Shown: positions 8,384 to 17,244 of the stretch, one piece after another
How positions within the stretch are numbered: position 1 is the first letter of the stretch
How the letters are laid out: each line of letters opens with the position of its first letter
Source: DATDFB01 sp035276475
GTDB lineage: Bacteria > Acidobacteriota > Thermoanaerobaculia > Gp7-AA8
Reading direction: 5' to 3'
Length of the DNA: 64,000 bases
Assembly (NCBI GenBank): GCA_035276475.1
Contig: DATELQ010000020.1
Coordinates: forward strand, 1 to 64,000
Notes under the pieces: model-generated
Told to the model about the DNA's origin: nothing
Seen by the model: the letters and a program-made list of their open reading frames with translations, nothing else
Databases searched by the model: none
Translations under genes and position numbers: made by a program

Positions 8384-9877
8384 CTATTGAGCCGTCATCT
8401 TCGCCAGACGGCACCAGTGCTTCGGGTCCTCGTACCCGGTCACGCCCCACACGGATCGATGCATCTCCCCACACGCCAGGGGCTTCAGCTTGCTGAGGTC
8501 GAGATCGGCGACAGTGGCTCCCCACAGGCACGTTTTCTGATCGTAGGAGGCGCAGGCGGGATTGCCGTCCGGCATAATGGTGAACGCGAGCGTGCCGGCG
8601 TTCGGCGGTGGAAACGTCGCAACGCGCCAGCGCAATCGGAGATGTGGGGTTTCCTTGTCGGTCGACGCGGTTGTTCGAGACGCAATCAGCCCACCCACGA
8701 GCGCCCCGAGGAGCTGTGCTCCTCCGGACGGCGCCGGGGCAACGCTGGTCGGCTGAGGACGTTCGACCGGCCTGCTCTCTGTCTCCTTCCAGACGAGCGT
8801 CGCTAGCTCACTCTTGAAGGTGAGCAGAGGCCCTTCTTTCGAGATTTGATTGCTCCCGTTGCCGGGGTTGAGGCCAGTGCCTGCAGTTGCCTGGCGAGCT
8901 CCTCGAAGCTGGCCAATTTTCAGATCCCAGGCGTTGCCCGAACGCCGCAATTCGCCCGACCACCCGTACTCGCTAGCAGTGGTCGTTTCGGCCAGGAAGT
9001 AATCCTCGGAAACTTTCCGAAGACGCATGACCAAGCCGGGCCGTTGGGCCTGACCGTTCCGGGTGTAAAGCTCATACCAGCCTTCATGAAGCGGATTGGT
9101 GTCCGGTGCCTGAGTGACAGGTGCCGGCGCTGGAGCGACGGGTGGTGCCTGCGCCACACCAACGGGTGCCGGCGCGGCCGCTCCGGCCGCCTCGAGATCC
9201 CAAGGATGGTTCCACTTTTTGAAGTACGACTTGACGTACGTGATGTCCAGCGCGGTGGCATTGTCGGCGGCGTCGCGCAGGACGATCCCGACGATCCCGG
9301 AGGAGGCGACCAGCGGTCCGCCTGAAGAGCCGGGCAGGATCTGCATGGTCTCCAGGTCCATCTGTCCGTCGATGATCTCCTCGCTGGCAACACGACCGGG
9401 GCTCACCGGCACGAGCCACTGCCGGGTTTTGCCGATGTTCCACACCTCCGTCGAACGCTTTCGTTGTTCCGCTCCGCCGAGGCACTGCTTCTTCCACTGG
9501 AATCCGGACGGAGGGGTGACCGTGAGCACCGCCAGATCGTGAGTGACGTCATGAGTGCCTAGAAGCGTTGCGTCGATCATTGCCCCTTGACGGTCGAAGA
9601 ACTCCACTTGCACCTTGACCGGATCAACGCCCGCGTCCTCAGGGTGGACGACGTGGTTCGCCGTGGCGATGTAAAGACTTCCGCCCCGCTCGCCGACGAT
9701 GAATCCGAAGCCGTTTTCGGTATGGTCACCCGATACCGCCTGGATCCTCACCACATTCGCCTTCAGGCTTTCGGCGACGTCATAACCGGAAGATTGCGCG
9801 GTCATTCGTACGGCGAATAGCGACACAGCCACGAAGACCAATAGCCTCACCGGAAAATCGTATTTCGTACGCTCCAT
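8384..9877 (-). CDS. Membrane-anchored or exported S1 (trypsin-like) serine protease
   Basis: The protein of 497 residues starts with a short basic segment and one hydrophobic helix (about residues 10-25), then a chymotrypsin-fold domain with a complete triad: His75 in TANHVVHP, Asp114 in THDLAVLTV and Ser185 in LPGSSGGPLV. A Pro/Ala linker (about 230-260) leads to a C-terminal region of about 240 residues that I do not recognise; it contains a Gly-rich hydrophobic stretch (LLGALVGGLIAS). Start ATG 9877 is chosen over 9898. Either start overlaps the upstream gene, so this is the third gene of a coupled operon with 10944-9847 and 11699-10941. The target is unknown. Confidence 0.75.
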   Translation of the reverse strand: MERTKYDFPVRLLVFVAVSLFAVRMTAQSSGYDVAESLKANVVRIQAVSGDHTENGFGFIVGERGGSLYIATANHVVHPEDAGVDPVKVQVEFFDRQGAMIDATLLGTHDVTHDLAVLTVTPPSGFQWKKQCLGGAEQRKRSTEVWNIGKTRQWLVPVSPGRVASEEIIDGQMDLETMQILPGSSGGPLVASSGIVGIVLRDAADNATALDITYVKSYFKKWNHPWDLEAAGAAAPAPVGVAQAPPVAPAPAPVTQAPDTNPLHEGWYELYTRNGQAQRPGLVMRLRKVSEDYFLAETTTASEYGWSGELRRSGNAWDLKIGQLRGARQATAGTGLNPGNGSNQISKEGPLLTFKSELATLVWKETESRPVERPQPTSVAPAPSGGAQLLGALVGGLIASRTTASTDKETPHLRLRWRVATFPPPNAGTLAFTIMPDGNPACASYDQKTCLWGATVADLDLSKLKPLACGEMHRSVWGVTGYEDPKHWCRLAKMTAQ

Positions 9878-10944
9878 ATCAGCCCCCATAGAAAGCACAT
9901 GGCACTCCAGAAGAACGCCAGTGACTTCTTGTTGTACAGATACTCGAGATAAGAAGGCGCGAGTTCGGTTTTGGTCGTCGAATCTCCTACGCGGAGGCCC
10001 GATACGGCGCCGTTGACGGTCATGTGAATCACGCCCTTGGCGCCCTTCGCGTCAAGGACCGCGGACGCCTTGGGGCGCATTGCGAGAAGATCGCCTTCGC
10101 GGAGCTCCAACAGCGGCCACGCCGCGTCGTTGAACCGCGCCGTGCCGCTCTTGATCCCGGAGATAAGCACCCGCTCTCCGGCACCTTTCAGCTCTTCACG
10201 CGCGAAGCTCAGTTTCGTCGTCTGCGGACGGCCGAGAGACCAGGGCTCGGGTGAATGAACGGTCAACTGAGAGGGAACGGCCTGCGCCTTTCCGACCGCG
10301 AATTCCACCGTCTCCGGGATATCGATCTGATACGAGTCATTCACGGTCGTTTCGCCGGCCCGCGGTCCCGCGGTCACGGTGACCTTCCCCGTCACCGTGA
10401 TCTTCCCGGTCAGCCGCGCCCGGCCGGCGAAGATGTCCACTTCGTCCTGGTCCGTGAAGAGCTCGACCGTGCCGTCCTTGTCGACTTCGAGCATCTGCAG
10501 GTCGATGCGGCCTCCCTTCAGCTCGAACCAGGCGTCGCCGGATTCTTGATCGATCTCCAGGCCGAGGTTCGGCGCATTGATCCTGGAAACCCGCTCGAAG
10601 TGCATCATCGGCGAGTGAAACGCGTCGTCGATGCGCCACGCCTTCCCCAGCGTCGCCGTGACGCTGTCCGTATCGACAGTCATGGAGATGTCGGTTTGCG
10701 GAATCTTGAGACTCCAGAGGATGCCCGCCGCCACGACGCAAACCAGCGCAACGCCCGCCGGCCACAGCCAGGAGCGGCCTTGTTTCTTGGGAGGCCTGAT
10801 GGCGAGGAGACGTGAATACGCATCTATTTCTTCGAGCTCGGGACGGAGCTCGTGCGCTTCGGTGCCGTCGAGCAGCCGGCGCACCACGGCGGCGATCCGC
10901 TCCTCGCGCCTGCTCGCAAGCTGGCCGCCGAAGTCGGCGGTCAT
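9847..10944 (-). CDS. Two-TM protein with large beta-rich extracytoplasmic domain, unknown function
   Basis: The 365 residues comprise a charged helical cytoplasmic segment (about 1-55, RREERIAAVVRRLLDGTEAH), a membrane helix (about 58-78), a long beta-rich domain with FecR-like or organic-solvent-tolerance-like strands (AGRARLTGKITVTGKVTVTA), and a second hydrophobic helix at the very C-terminus (LAFFWSAMCFLWGLIW). ATG 10944 overlaps the upstream stop as ATGA, which settles the start; a longer frame to 11121 is not needed. It lies between a secreted protein and an S1 protease gene, and could present or regulate the protease. No firm family assignment. Confidence 0.6.
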   Translation of the reverse strand: MTADFGGQLASRREERIAAVVRRLLDGTEAHELRPELEEIDAYSRLLAIRPPKKQGRSWLWPAGVALVCVVAAGILWSLKIPQTDISMTVDTDSVTATLGKAWRIDDAFHSPMMHFERVSRINAPNLGLEIDQESGDAWFELKGGRIDLQMLEVDKDGTVELFTDQDEVDIFAGRARLTGKITVTGKVTVTAGPRAGETTVNDSYQIDIPETVEFAVGKAQAVPSQLTVHSPEPWSLGRPQTTKLSFAREELKGAGERVLISGIKSGTARFNDAAWPLLELREGDLLAMRPKASAVLDAKGAKGVIHMTVNGAVSGLRVGDSTTKTELAPSYLEYLYNKKSLAFFWSAMCFLWGLIWSVRNTIFR

Positions 10945-11699
10945 GGCGAGGGGATCTCCAGACGCAGCGCCAGCGTCTCCCACCTCGAGCTCCCTCCGGA
11001 CTGTGCTGCTGTTTCCAGGCAGTGCACGCCGGCGGGAAGTTGGGCGAGATTGATGGCGATAGGCCAGCTTGCAGTGACGGGATGTTGGATGGCGTTCTGC
11101 CACGGACCGAAGGCTTGACAACCGTCACCGCGAGCCGGTGCCCGCCGCCACTTGACCTGTTGTGCGTCGAACGTAGCTTCGATGGTCAGGAGCGGCGCAG
11201 CGGGTTTCACTGCCACGCCTTGCGTCACGACGCGCACCGGGACCAGCGTCTTCCCGGTCTCAGGTCCCTTCCAACCGAAAATGCCGATTCTGCTCTCGCC
11301 GAGGCTTGCCTTCAGAAGCACGTCTCGCACAGGCCACACCATGGTCGCGCCGGCAGGCAACGCGGCGTCCATCCGGTAATACGTCTTCGGAGGGATGGCC
11401 ACGGCGCGGACGTTGATGGGCTGGGTCTGACCGGGCGCGGATACCTGCAGCCGGACCGCGGGGTCCAGTTCGAAGTGGATCTTGCCCAGACTGAAGGACA
11501 TCGCGGCGAGACTGCGGGCGCCCACATTGGCCACGTAGAGGCCTTCGCAGCGGTCCCCCCGCTTTTGATATCCCGACTGACTGTCTTTCAGCGGCGGCAG
11601 ATCCTTGCACGTCAGATCCTGTGCAAGGACGACGCGACGATCCACCGTGCAGCAGAGGACAGCGGCGAAGAGAAGAATGACGGCTGAGCGCCTTGACAT
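10941..11699 (-). CDS. Secreted hypothetical protein, first gene of the S1-protease operon
   Basis: This 252-residue protein has a signal peptide (MSRRSAVILLFAAVLCCTV, cleavage likely near VVLAQD) and then predominantly beta sequence. It has cysteines near the mature start (LTCKDLPPL, GDRCEGLYV) and near the C-terminus (GDGCQAFG, HCLETA) that could form disulfides. Start 11699 was chosen for the signal peptide. Its TGA overlaps the next ATG (ATGA). I do not recognise the family; joint expression with a membrane protein and an extracytoplasmic protease suggests a shared envelope function. Confidence 0.6.
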   Translation of the reverse strand: MSRRSAVILLFAAVLCCTVDRRVVLAQDLTCKDLPPLKDSQSGYQKRGDRCEGLYVANVGARSLAAMSFSLGKIHFELDPAVRLQVSAPGQTQPINVRAVAIPPKTYYRMDAALPAGATMVWPVRDVLLKASLGESRIGIFGWKGPETGKTLVPVRVVTQGVAVKPAAPLLTIEATFDAQQVKWRRAPARGDGCQAFGPWQNAIQHPVTASWPIAINLAQLPAGVHCLETAAQSGGSSRWETLALRLEIPSP

Positions 11700-11791
11700 G
11701 ATCTGAGAACCACCTTCGGAAGCCGACTTTCGCAAGGAATCCTGAGGGGTGGTGATCGAACGGCGTAATTCGTTTCATGGACGGTTTGCGG

Positions 11792-13335
11792 CTACTTCGC
11801 GGGCGCGACCGGCAGGACGAGGAGAGGGCGAAGGCGAAAGGGCCCTAACGCGTAGCGCGGCGCCGCGGCGGCAGTGGAAAGAAGTGCACGAACACTCGCC
11901 TCGCGCCGGAGTACGGCTCCTCGCGTCCAGACCACCACGGCGTTGCGTCCGTCCGCGGCGATTTCAGCTTCCCAGCCGGGCGCGATCTGCATCGGCTTCG
12001 GCCAGCGCGGCCGAAGGTCGGCGGTGTAGGACATCAGAACGATTTTGCCGCGCGAGTTTCCGGTGACAAAGCGGACGTCACCGGCGGCCGCGATCCGCGG
12101 CACTGCCCACGACACGGTGTCGGCGAGCGTCACCGCGCCGTCGGCCATGACACGCGCGAGCCGGCCGCCGATCCTGTTTTCGCCCGCGATCACGAGGTAG
12201 GCGTCACGGCCGTTCGTCGCCTTCGCGCCGACAAAGCGATTACCCGACGGCTCGATGACGATTGGCGCGGCATCGATCGCTTCACCTGATCGGCGCGCGC
12301 GGCGGACGCTGAGCCCCGGCCGTTCGTAGCCGGAAAGGCGAAAAACAGGCTGCCGGTCCACATGAGCGCGGAGCTGTCGTCGATCTCGACGTCCGCCGTC
12401 ACTTCGCCATTCGTGGAAATGAATTGCGCCGACACTTCGTCCGCTCCGCAGCCGCAGGGATTGAGACGAACGAACTCTTTCCCATCGAAGACGAGATCCC
12501 ACGCCGTCAGATCCTGGAGCGGCCGGCGCGTGCCGTTCGACAGCAATGCGTGCCTGCGACCGGTCATGACCGACCATCCGGTGAGAATCGAACGTCCATC
12601 GGTGGCGATCGACGGCACTCCCTGATCTTCGACGACGGTGAAGTTCCAGATCGCGGCCGGCGGCGCGAAGAGATCGGGATGGACGCTGGCAGTCAATGGA
12701 TCGAGGAAGGTCCCGGCGACAACGAGATATCCGGCCGCGACTTTGAGGACGGTTCCCTCACGCAGCCAGCCGTTGCCCTTAGGCTGCGCATCGATGCCGA
12801 CACGCATGACCGCCAGCTCGCGGTAGCCCTGCGCCACCACGAGGTAGAGCGAGCCGTCCCACACCGCCCGCGTCGGCCCGTAGGCCACGGCGTCGAAGTC
12901 GATCTGGGCCGGGACGCGGCGGAACGAAAAATTGGTGAGAAAGCCTAGGGTACGCCACGATTTCGCATCGTCCCACACGATCAGCGGCCCGCCGTCGCCT
13001 CCCGAAGCGATGGAAACCGACTTCACCGTGCTGTTCGGATCGATCTGCAGCTCGGCCTGCGCGGTCAGGCGGCCGTCGGTAGAAATCCGTACAACTGGCA
13101 AGCGGGATGCGTCGACCGTCAGAAGCGCGGCGAAGCCGCCGGCGCTGCCGGTCCTGACGATGGCGCAGCGGACGATGCCGGTGGCCGTCCAGGCGACCAG
13201 GGCATCGACGCCGTCGCTCGCCGCCGCGAGAGCGTTGAAGTACGACGCGTGCGTGATCGTCGGCGGCGCAACCGGGATCTCGGATGCGAACAGCCGAGAG
13301 GCGGCAGCGAAGACGAGGAACAGCAGGCGGCGCAC
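11792..13335 (-). pseudogene. Secreted repeat (beta-propeller-like) protein, interrupted by a frameshift
   Basis: From a GTG at 13335 the protein has a signal peptide (MRRLLFLVFAAASRLFAS) and repeated short segments such as SDGVDALVAWTATG, GPLIVWDDAKSW, IATDGRSILTGWS, like the degenerate blades of secreted propeller proteins. Around the GGGG run (C-run at 12314-12317) the frame is lost. The next minus-strand frame continues with the same style (NGRDAYLVIAGENRIGG, IAADGRNAVVVWTRG) to a stop at 11792. Adding one G restores a single ~514-codon gene. It could be a real mutation, a phase-variable tract or an assembly error. The last ~20 residues are antisense to the copied ubiB tail, so the native C-terminus was probably lost. 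Confidence 0.6.
11803..11852 (+). repeat. Duplicated segment, copy 2: orphan ubiB tail
   Basis: This copy encodes RDRQDEERAKAKGP and a stop, identical in protein to the ubiB C-terminus, 3.7 kb from ubiB and with no ubiB body attached. It differs from 8090-8139 at three bases, all in third codon positions. It abuts the end of the frameshifted secreted-protein gene, as the original abuts the relic at 8137-8383. Confidence 0.8.
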
Positions 13336-13368
13336 GCGTTCATTACGCGGCGCGCGCGCCGTGCGTCG

Positions 13369-13884
13369 TCAGAACCCTTCGAGCAGATTCGTCACCAACG
13401 TCTCCGCGAACCGCACCGCGATCTCCCGGATCGCGCGCGTTTCCTGGTCGAAGGCGTCGGTCGACTCGGTATTCGTCTGGTAGTTCTCCGTGAAGCGGTA
13501 CTGGTCGTTCTTCCACAGCACCTTGTCCTCGGCGCGGTGGTCGACGAGCTCGATGTTCGCGGTGATGGCCACCTGGTACTGCGTGGCCCGGCCCTGGGCG
13601 TTGAAGGCGATCGGGAAGATACCGAAGCTGTCGATCGAGCCGCGGAGGATGATGTCGGCCTCCTTCGGCGCGGTCACGAGGCGGAGGCGGCCGCGGGAGA
13701 CGAATTCGTCCGCGACCGCCTGCGTGACCCGCTGCTCCAGCTCCACGCGCGTCGTGCGGTTGACGAACGCCGGCACCTGGATCGTGTGCACCGTCGGCGG
13801 CAGGAGATTCTGGGCCGTCCCGACCAGCGTGTAGCCGCAGCCGGTCGCGAGCAGCCAACTTCCGAGTACGAGGAGCCGCTTCAT
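13369..13884 (-). CDS. lptE: LptE-like LPS-assembly lipoprotein
   Basis: LptE plugs the LptD outer-membrane barrel and helps insert LPS. The 171-residue protein has a lipoprotein signal (MKRLLVLGSWLLATGC, lipid Cys16) followed by the typical CGYTLVG start, VPAFVNRTTRVELEQRVTQAV, ADIILRGSIDSFG and a conserved YQVAITANIELVD strand. It follows leuS and another lipoprotein with ATGA overlaps, matching the frequent leuS-lptE neighbourhood in Gram-negatives. Family sequence conservation is low, so the assignment relies on length, lipobox, N-terminal pattern and context. Confidence 0.8.
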   Translation of the reverse strand: MKRLLVLGSWLLATGCGYTLVGTAQNLLPPTVHTIQVPAFVNRTTRVELEQRVTQAVADEFVSRGRLRLVTAPKEADIILRGSIDSFGIFPIAFNAQGRATQYQVAITANIELVDHRAEDKVLWKNDQYRFTENYQTNTESTDAFDQETRAIREIAVRFAETLVTNLLEGF

Positions 13885-14672
13885 CGGCGATAGGTCACAT
13901 GAATGGCCATATCGTCGGGATTCGCCTTCTTCTTCGACATCTCCTCGAACTTGGCGTAGTTGTACTCCCAGATCAGCGTCTGCCCTTCCTGGCGCGTGGC
14001 GTTGCTCGACACGACCTTGAACGGCGCGGTGATGCGATAGCTGACGCGCATCTTGTTGAACGCGTCCTTCATCAGCTTCTCGGTGTCGGCGTCCATCTTC
14101 GGCCCGCCGCCTTCCTTCGCTTCCTCCTGCACCTTCTCCGTCGGGTTCTGCGGCTTGGTGCGGATGGTGATGGTGTCGCCCTTCTCCACGAGCTCCAGCC
14201 CTTCGAACGGCGTGTCGATGACGCTCTTCTTCGTCGGGTCTTCGCTCTTCCCAGACGGCAGCTTCACGCCGATGAGGTGGTTGAGCTTGTCGAAGCCGAA
14301 GGTGAAGAACGTGTCGACGCCGAAGTCCTGCTCCTTGGCGTTGAACGAGAGCAGCTTCACGCCTGGCGGCAGCCCCTTCTCGACGTCTTCCTTTTTCGGC
14401 TTGTCGCTCGGCGTATTCGCCGCGACCGACTTCTTCGCCGACTTCTTGAAGTCGGCCTTCGCCTTGGCCAGCTCCTCGGCGGTCATCGGCCCCTTCTTCC
14501 CCTCCATCTCCCGGCCGATCTGGGCCATGATCACGACCATCGGCTCCATGTCGATGCCGAGGTGAAAGTCGGCCGTGCCGGAGAGGTCCTGCTTGAGGGT
14601 GATGGCGTTATCGATCTGAAAGCATCCTGAAAGAAGCAAAAGGATCGCTAAGGCAACGCTCTGTTTTTTCAT
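13881..14672 (-). CDS. Hypothetical lipoprotein between leuS and lptE
   Basis: At 263 residues with lipobox LLLLSGC (Cys17), it has a Lys-rich middle section (DFKKSAKKSVAANTPSDKPKK), a segment with FTFGFDKLNHLIGVKLPSG, and a C-terminal beta region ending in MAIHVTYRR. The start overlaps the leuS stop and the stop overlaps the lptE start, both as ATGA, so expression is tightly coupled to leuS and lptE. The function is unknown; an outer-membrane or periplasmic role is likely from the lipid anchor. Confidence 0.65.
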   Translation of the reverse strand: MKKQSVALAILLLLSGCFQIDNAITLKQDLSGTADFHLGIDMEPMVVIMAQIGREMEGKKGPMTAEELAKAKADFKKSAKKSVAANTPSDKPKKEDVEKGLPPGVKLLSFNAKEQDFGVDTFFTFGFDKLNHLIGVKLPSGKSEDPTKKSVIDTPFEGLELVEKGDTITIRTKPQNPTEKVQEEAKEGGGPKMDADTEKLMKDAFNKMRVSYRITAPFKVVSSNATRQEGQTLIWEYNYAKFEEMSKKKANPDDMAIHVTYRR

Positions 14673-17164
14673 CTGATCACCAGGTTCACCAGCTTACCTG
14701 GAATGTACACGCGTTTCACGATTTCCTTGCCCGACAGCCATTTTTGAACCGTTTCGTTGGCCGCAACGGCCGCGAACACCTGCTCCTCGGACGGAGGGCT
14801 CGGAACCTCCACCTGCCCGCGCAGCTTGCCGTTGACCTGGACGACGATCGTGGCGACATCCTCCTTCATCAGCTCGGGGTCAGAGACGGGCCAGGGGGCA
14901 TCGAGAATGAAGCCTTTCTCCCCCATCCGCTCCCACAGCTCCTCGGTGATGTGCGGCGCAAACGGATGGAGAAGCTGCAGGAGGGCGACGTAGACCTCGC
15001 GCACGTCGTCGCCGCGGGTGACGGCGTCACCGATCGCGTTCGACAGCTCCATGAGTGCCGAGATCGCGGTGTTGAACTCGAAGCGCTCGATGCGCTGCGT
15101 GACCGCGGCGATGGTCTGGTGGGTCTTGCGCGTCAGAACGCGGCTCGCCGTTCGCTGCCCGCTGCTCGCCAGCAGAGCCTCGCCGTGAGCCCAGACGCGA
15201 TTGAGGAACCGTGAGGCCCCGACGACCCCTTCGTCGGACCACGCCGCCTCCTTCTCCGCCGGCGCGATGAAGAGCGTGTATACACGCTCCGTGTCGGCGC
15301 CGTACTTCGCGATCAACTCGTCGGGCGGGACGACGTTGAAGTGCGACTTCGACATCTTCCCCACCTCGGCCGTCAGCAGCTCCTCGCCGCGGTACGGCTT
15401 GCCATCGCGGAACTCGACTTCGCTCAGCGCCACCCACGCGCCGCTCTGGTCCTTGTACGCCTCCTTCGTGATCACGCCCTGGTTGAACAGCCGCGCGAAC
15501 GGCTCCTCGAAATTCACGAGGCCCATGTCGTAGAGCGTCCGGGTGATGAAGCGCGCGTAGAGGAGATGCAGAATGGCGTGCTCGATGCCGCCGATGTATT
15601 GGTCGACCGGCAGCCAGCGGTTGACGAGCGCGGAGTCGAAGATCTTCGTGTCGTCGCGCGGCGTGATGAAGCGGCAGAAGTACCACGACGAGTCGACGAA
15701 CGTGTCCATCGTGTCGGTCTCGCGCCGCGTCGCGCCGCCGCACTGCGGGCAGGTGGCGTTGACGAAGCGCGCGTCCTTCGCCAGCGGGTTCCCCTCGCGC
15801 CCGGTGAACGGCACGTCGAGCGGCAGCGTGACGGGGAGTTGCTCCTCCGGCACCGGCACGATCCCGCAGCGGTCGCAGTAGAGCATCGGGATCGGCGTTC
15901 CCCAGTAGCGCTGGCGCGAGATCAGCCAGTCACGCAGGCGGTAGCGGACCATCCGCTTGCCGATGCCGCGGCGCTCGATCTCGTCGATGATTCTCTCGAC
16001 CGCTTGCGCGAACTTCAGCCCGTCGATGAGGGGCGAGTTCACGGCGACGCCGTTCTCTTTGTCGACGTACGGAAGTTCCCCGCCGTCCACCACGCGCCGG
16101 ACTTCGATGCCGTACTGCTGCGCGAACTCGAAGTCGCGCTCGTCGTGCCCCGGCACGGCCATGATCGCGCCGGTGCCGTACTGCATCAGCACGAAGTTGC
16201 CAAGCCAGATCGGGATCTCTTCGTTGGTGAACGGATTGACCGCGAACTTGCCGGTGAAGCGCCCTTCCTTCCCCGCCTCCTGCCGCTCCAGGTTGCTCTG
16301 GTTGCTCACGGCGGCGATCCACTGCTCGATGTCGGCGCGCTGCGGATGATCGGCGATGAGCGCGGCGACGTCGGGGTGCTCCGGCGCGAGGACCATGAAG
16401 GTCGCGCCGTAGATGGTGTCGGGACGCGTCGTGAAGATGCGGATCGGCTTGCCCAGCGCCGGCACGGAGAACTCGACGTCGGCGCCGACGGAGCGGCCGA
16501 TCCAGTTCCGCTGCATGAGCTTCACCTTCTCGGGCCAGTCGTCGAGCGAGTCGAGGCCGGCGTCGAGGCGGTCGGCGTAGTCGGTGATTTTGAAGAACCA
16601 CTGCTCGAGCTCGCGCTGCACGACCACGGAGCCGCAGCGCTCGCACCGCCCGTCGATGACCTGCTCGTTCGCCAGCACGGTCTGGTCGGTCGGGCACCAG
16701 TTCACCGGCGCCTTGCCGCGGTATGCGAGGCCGCGCTTGTAGAGCTGGAGAAAGAGCCACTGGTTCCAGCGGTAGTACTCAGGCTCGCACGAGGCGAGCT
16801 CCTTCGACCAGTCGTAGAGGATCCCCCAGCGCTCGAACTGCGCCTTCATCCGGGCGATATTGCCGAGGGTCCATTGGCGGGGGTGCGTGCCGCGCTTGAT
16901 GGCGGCGTTCTCGGCGGGGAGGCCGAAAGCGTCCCATCCCATGGGGTTGAGGGCCATGCGCCCGCGCATGCGGAAGGCGCGGAAGATCGCGTCGCCGAGG
17001 ATGTAGTTGCGGCCGTGGCCGACGTGAAGGTCGCCGGAGGGGTAGGGAAACATGTTGAGCATGTAGAACTTCTCGCCGGGCGCGTTGACGTCGACCTCGG
17101 CGACGCGCGCCTCCGCCCAGCGCTGCTGCCACTTCGGCTCGATCTCGGAGGGGGTGTAAGGCAT
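14669..17164 (-). CDS. leuS: Leucyl-tRNA synthetase
   Basis: LeuS charges tRNA-Leu in the cytosol. The 831-residue protein has the class I HIGH-type motif (FPYPSGDLHVGHGRNY), the CP1 editing domain with its TRPDT threonine-rich motif (IFTTRPDTIYGATF), zinc-binding pairs (CERCGS, CDRCG, CPQCGG), the KMSKS loop (VGKMSKSHFN) and a C-terminal VQVNGKLRGQ domain. ATG 17164 gives the standard N-terminus MPYTPSEIEPKWQQRW; the longer frame to 17242 only translates the upstream inverted repeat. A TATACT box lies 8 nt upstream. Confidence 0.97.
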   Translation of the reverse strand: MPYTPSEIEPKWQQRWAEARVAEVDVNAPGEKFYMLNMFPYPSGDLHVGHGRNYILGDAIFRAFRMRGRMALNPMGWDAFGLPAENAAIKRGTHPRQWTLGNIARMKAQFERWGILYDWSKELASCEPEYYRWNQWLFLQLYKRGLAYRGKAPVNWCPTDQTVLANEQVIDGRCERCGSVVVQRELEQWFFKITDYADRLDAGLDSLDDWPEKVKLMQRNWIGRSVGADVEFSVPALGKPIRIFTTRPDTIYGATFMVLAPEHPDVAALIADHPQRADIEQWIAAVSNQSNLERQEAGKEGRFTGKFAVNPFTNEEIPIWLGNFVLMQYGTGAIMAVPGHDERDFEFAQQYGIEVRRVVDGGELPYVDKENGVAVNSPLIDGLKFAQAVERIIDEIERRGIGKRMVRYRLRDWLISRQRYWGTPIPMLYCDRCGIVPVPEEQLPVTLPLDVPFTGREGNPLAKDARFVNATCPQCGGATRRETDTMDTFVDSSWYFCRFITPRDDTKIFDSALVNRWLPVDQYIGGIEHAILHLLYARFITRTLYDMGLVNFEEPFARLFNQGVITKEAYKDQSGAWVALSEVEFRDGKPYRGEELLTAEVGKMSKSHFNVVPPDELIAKYGADTERVYTLFIAPAEKEAAWSDEGVVGASRFLNRVWAHGEALLASSGQRTASRVLTRKTHQTIAAVTQRIERFEFNTAISALMELSNAIGDAVTRGDDVREVYVALLQLLHPFAPHITEELWERMGEKGFILDAPWPVSDPELMKEDVATIVVQVNGKLRGQVEVPSPPSEEQVFAAVAANETVQKWLSGKEIVKRVYIPGKLVNLVIR

Positions 17165-17172
17165 GGGGCGGG

Positions 17173-17178
17173 AGTATA
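17173..17178 (-). promoter_or_regulatory. Putative -10 box (TATACT) for leuS-lipoprotein-lptE
   Basis: On the minus strand TATACT ends 8 nt before the leuS ATG, with no Shine-Dalgarno in the gap. The inverted repeat at 17180-17244 lies immediately upstream and would occupy the -35 region. Confidence 0.35.
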
Positions 17179-17179
17179 A

Positions 17180-17244
17180 GTGCTGAGTGCTGTGTGCTGA
17201 GTGCTGAGTCGGGGGCGGCACCCAGCACTCAGCACTCAGCACTC
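17180..17244. repeat. Heptamer-built inverted repeat (GTGCTGA units)
   Basis: The left arm (17180-17209) is four tandem copies of GTGCTGA with one base change. The right arm (17223-17244) is three copies of the complement. A GC-rich loop of about a dozen bases separates them, so a long hairpin can form on either strand. The right arm includes the dtd stop codon. It belongs to a set of similarly built but sequence-unrelated loci at 18.8, 31.5, 34.2/34.8 and 63.7 kb. Confidence 0.85.

Noticed and set aside
6306..8531. Long minus-strand frame (741 codons) opposite ubiB
   Set aside because: The plus-strand ubiB product has all kinase motifs. The minus-strand product is a low-complexity acidic/basic mix, a shadow of codon bias. 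Only its first part (8137-8383) carries the relic described above.
17180..17244. Rho-independent terminator for dtd
   Set aside because: There is no T-run after the stem, and the arm contains the dtd stop codon. Similar loci occur upstream of divergent genes, so termination does not explain the family.
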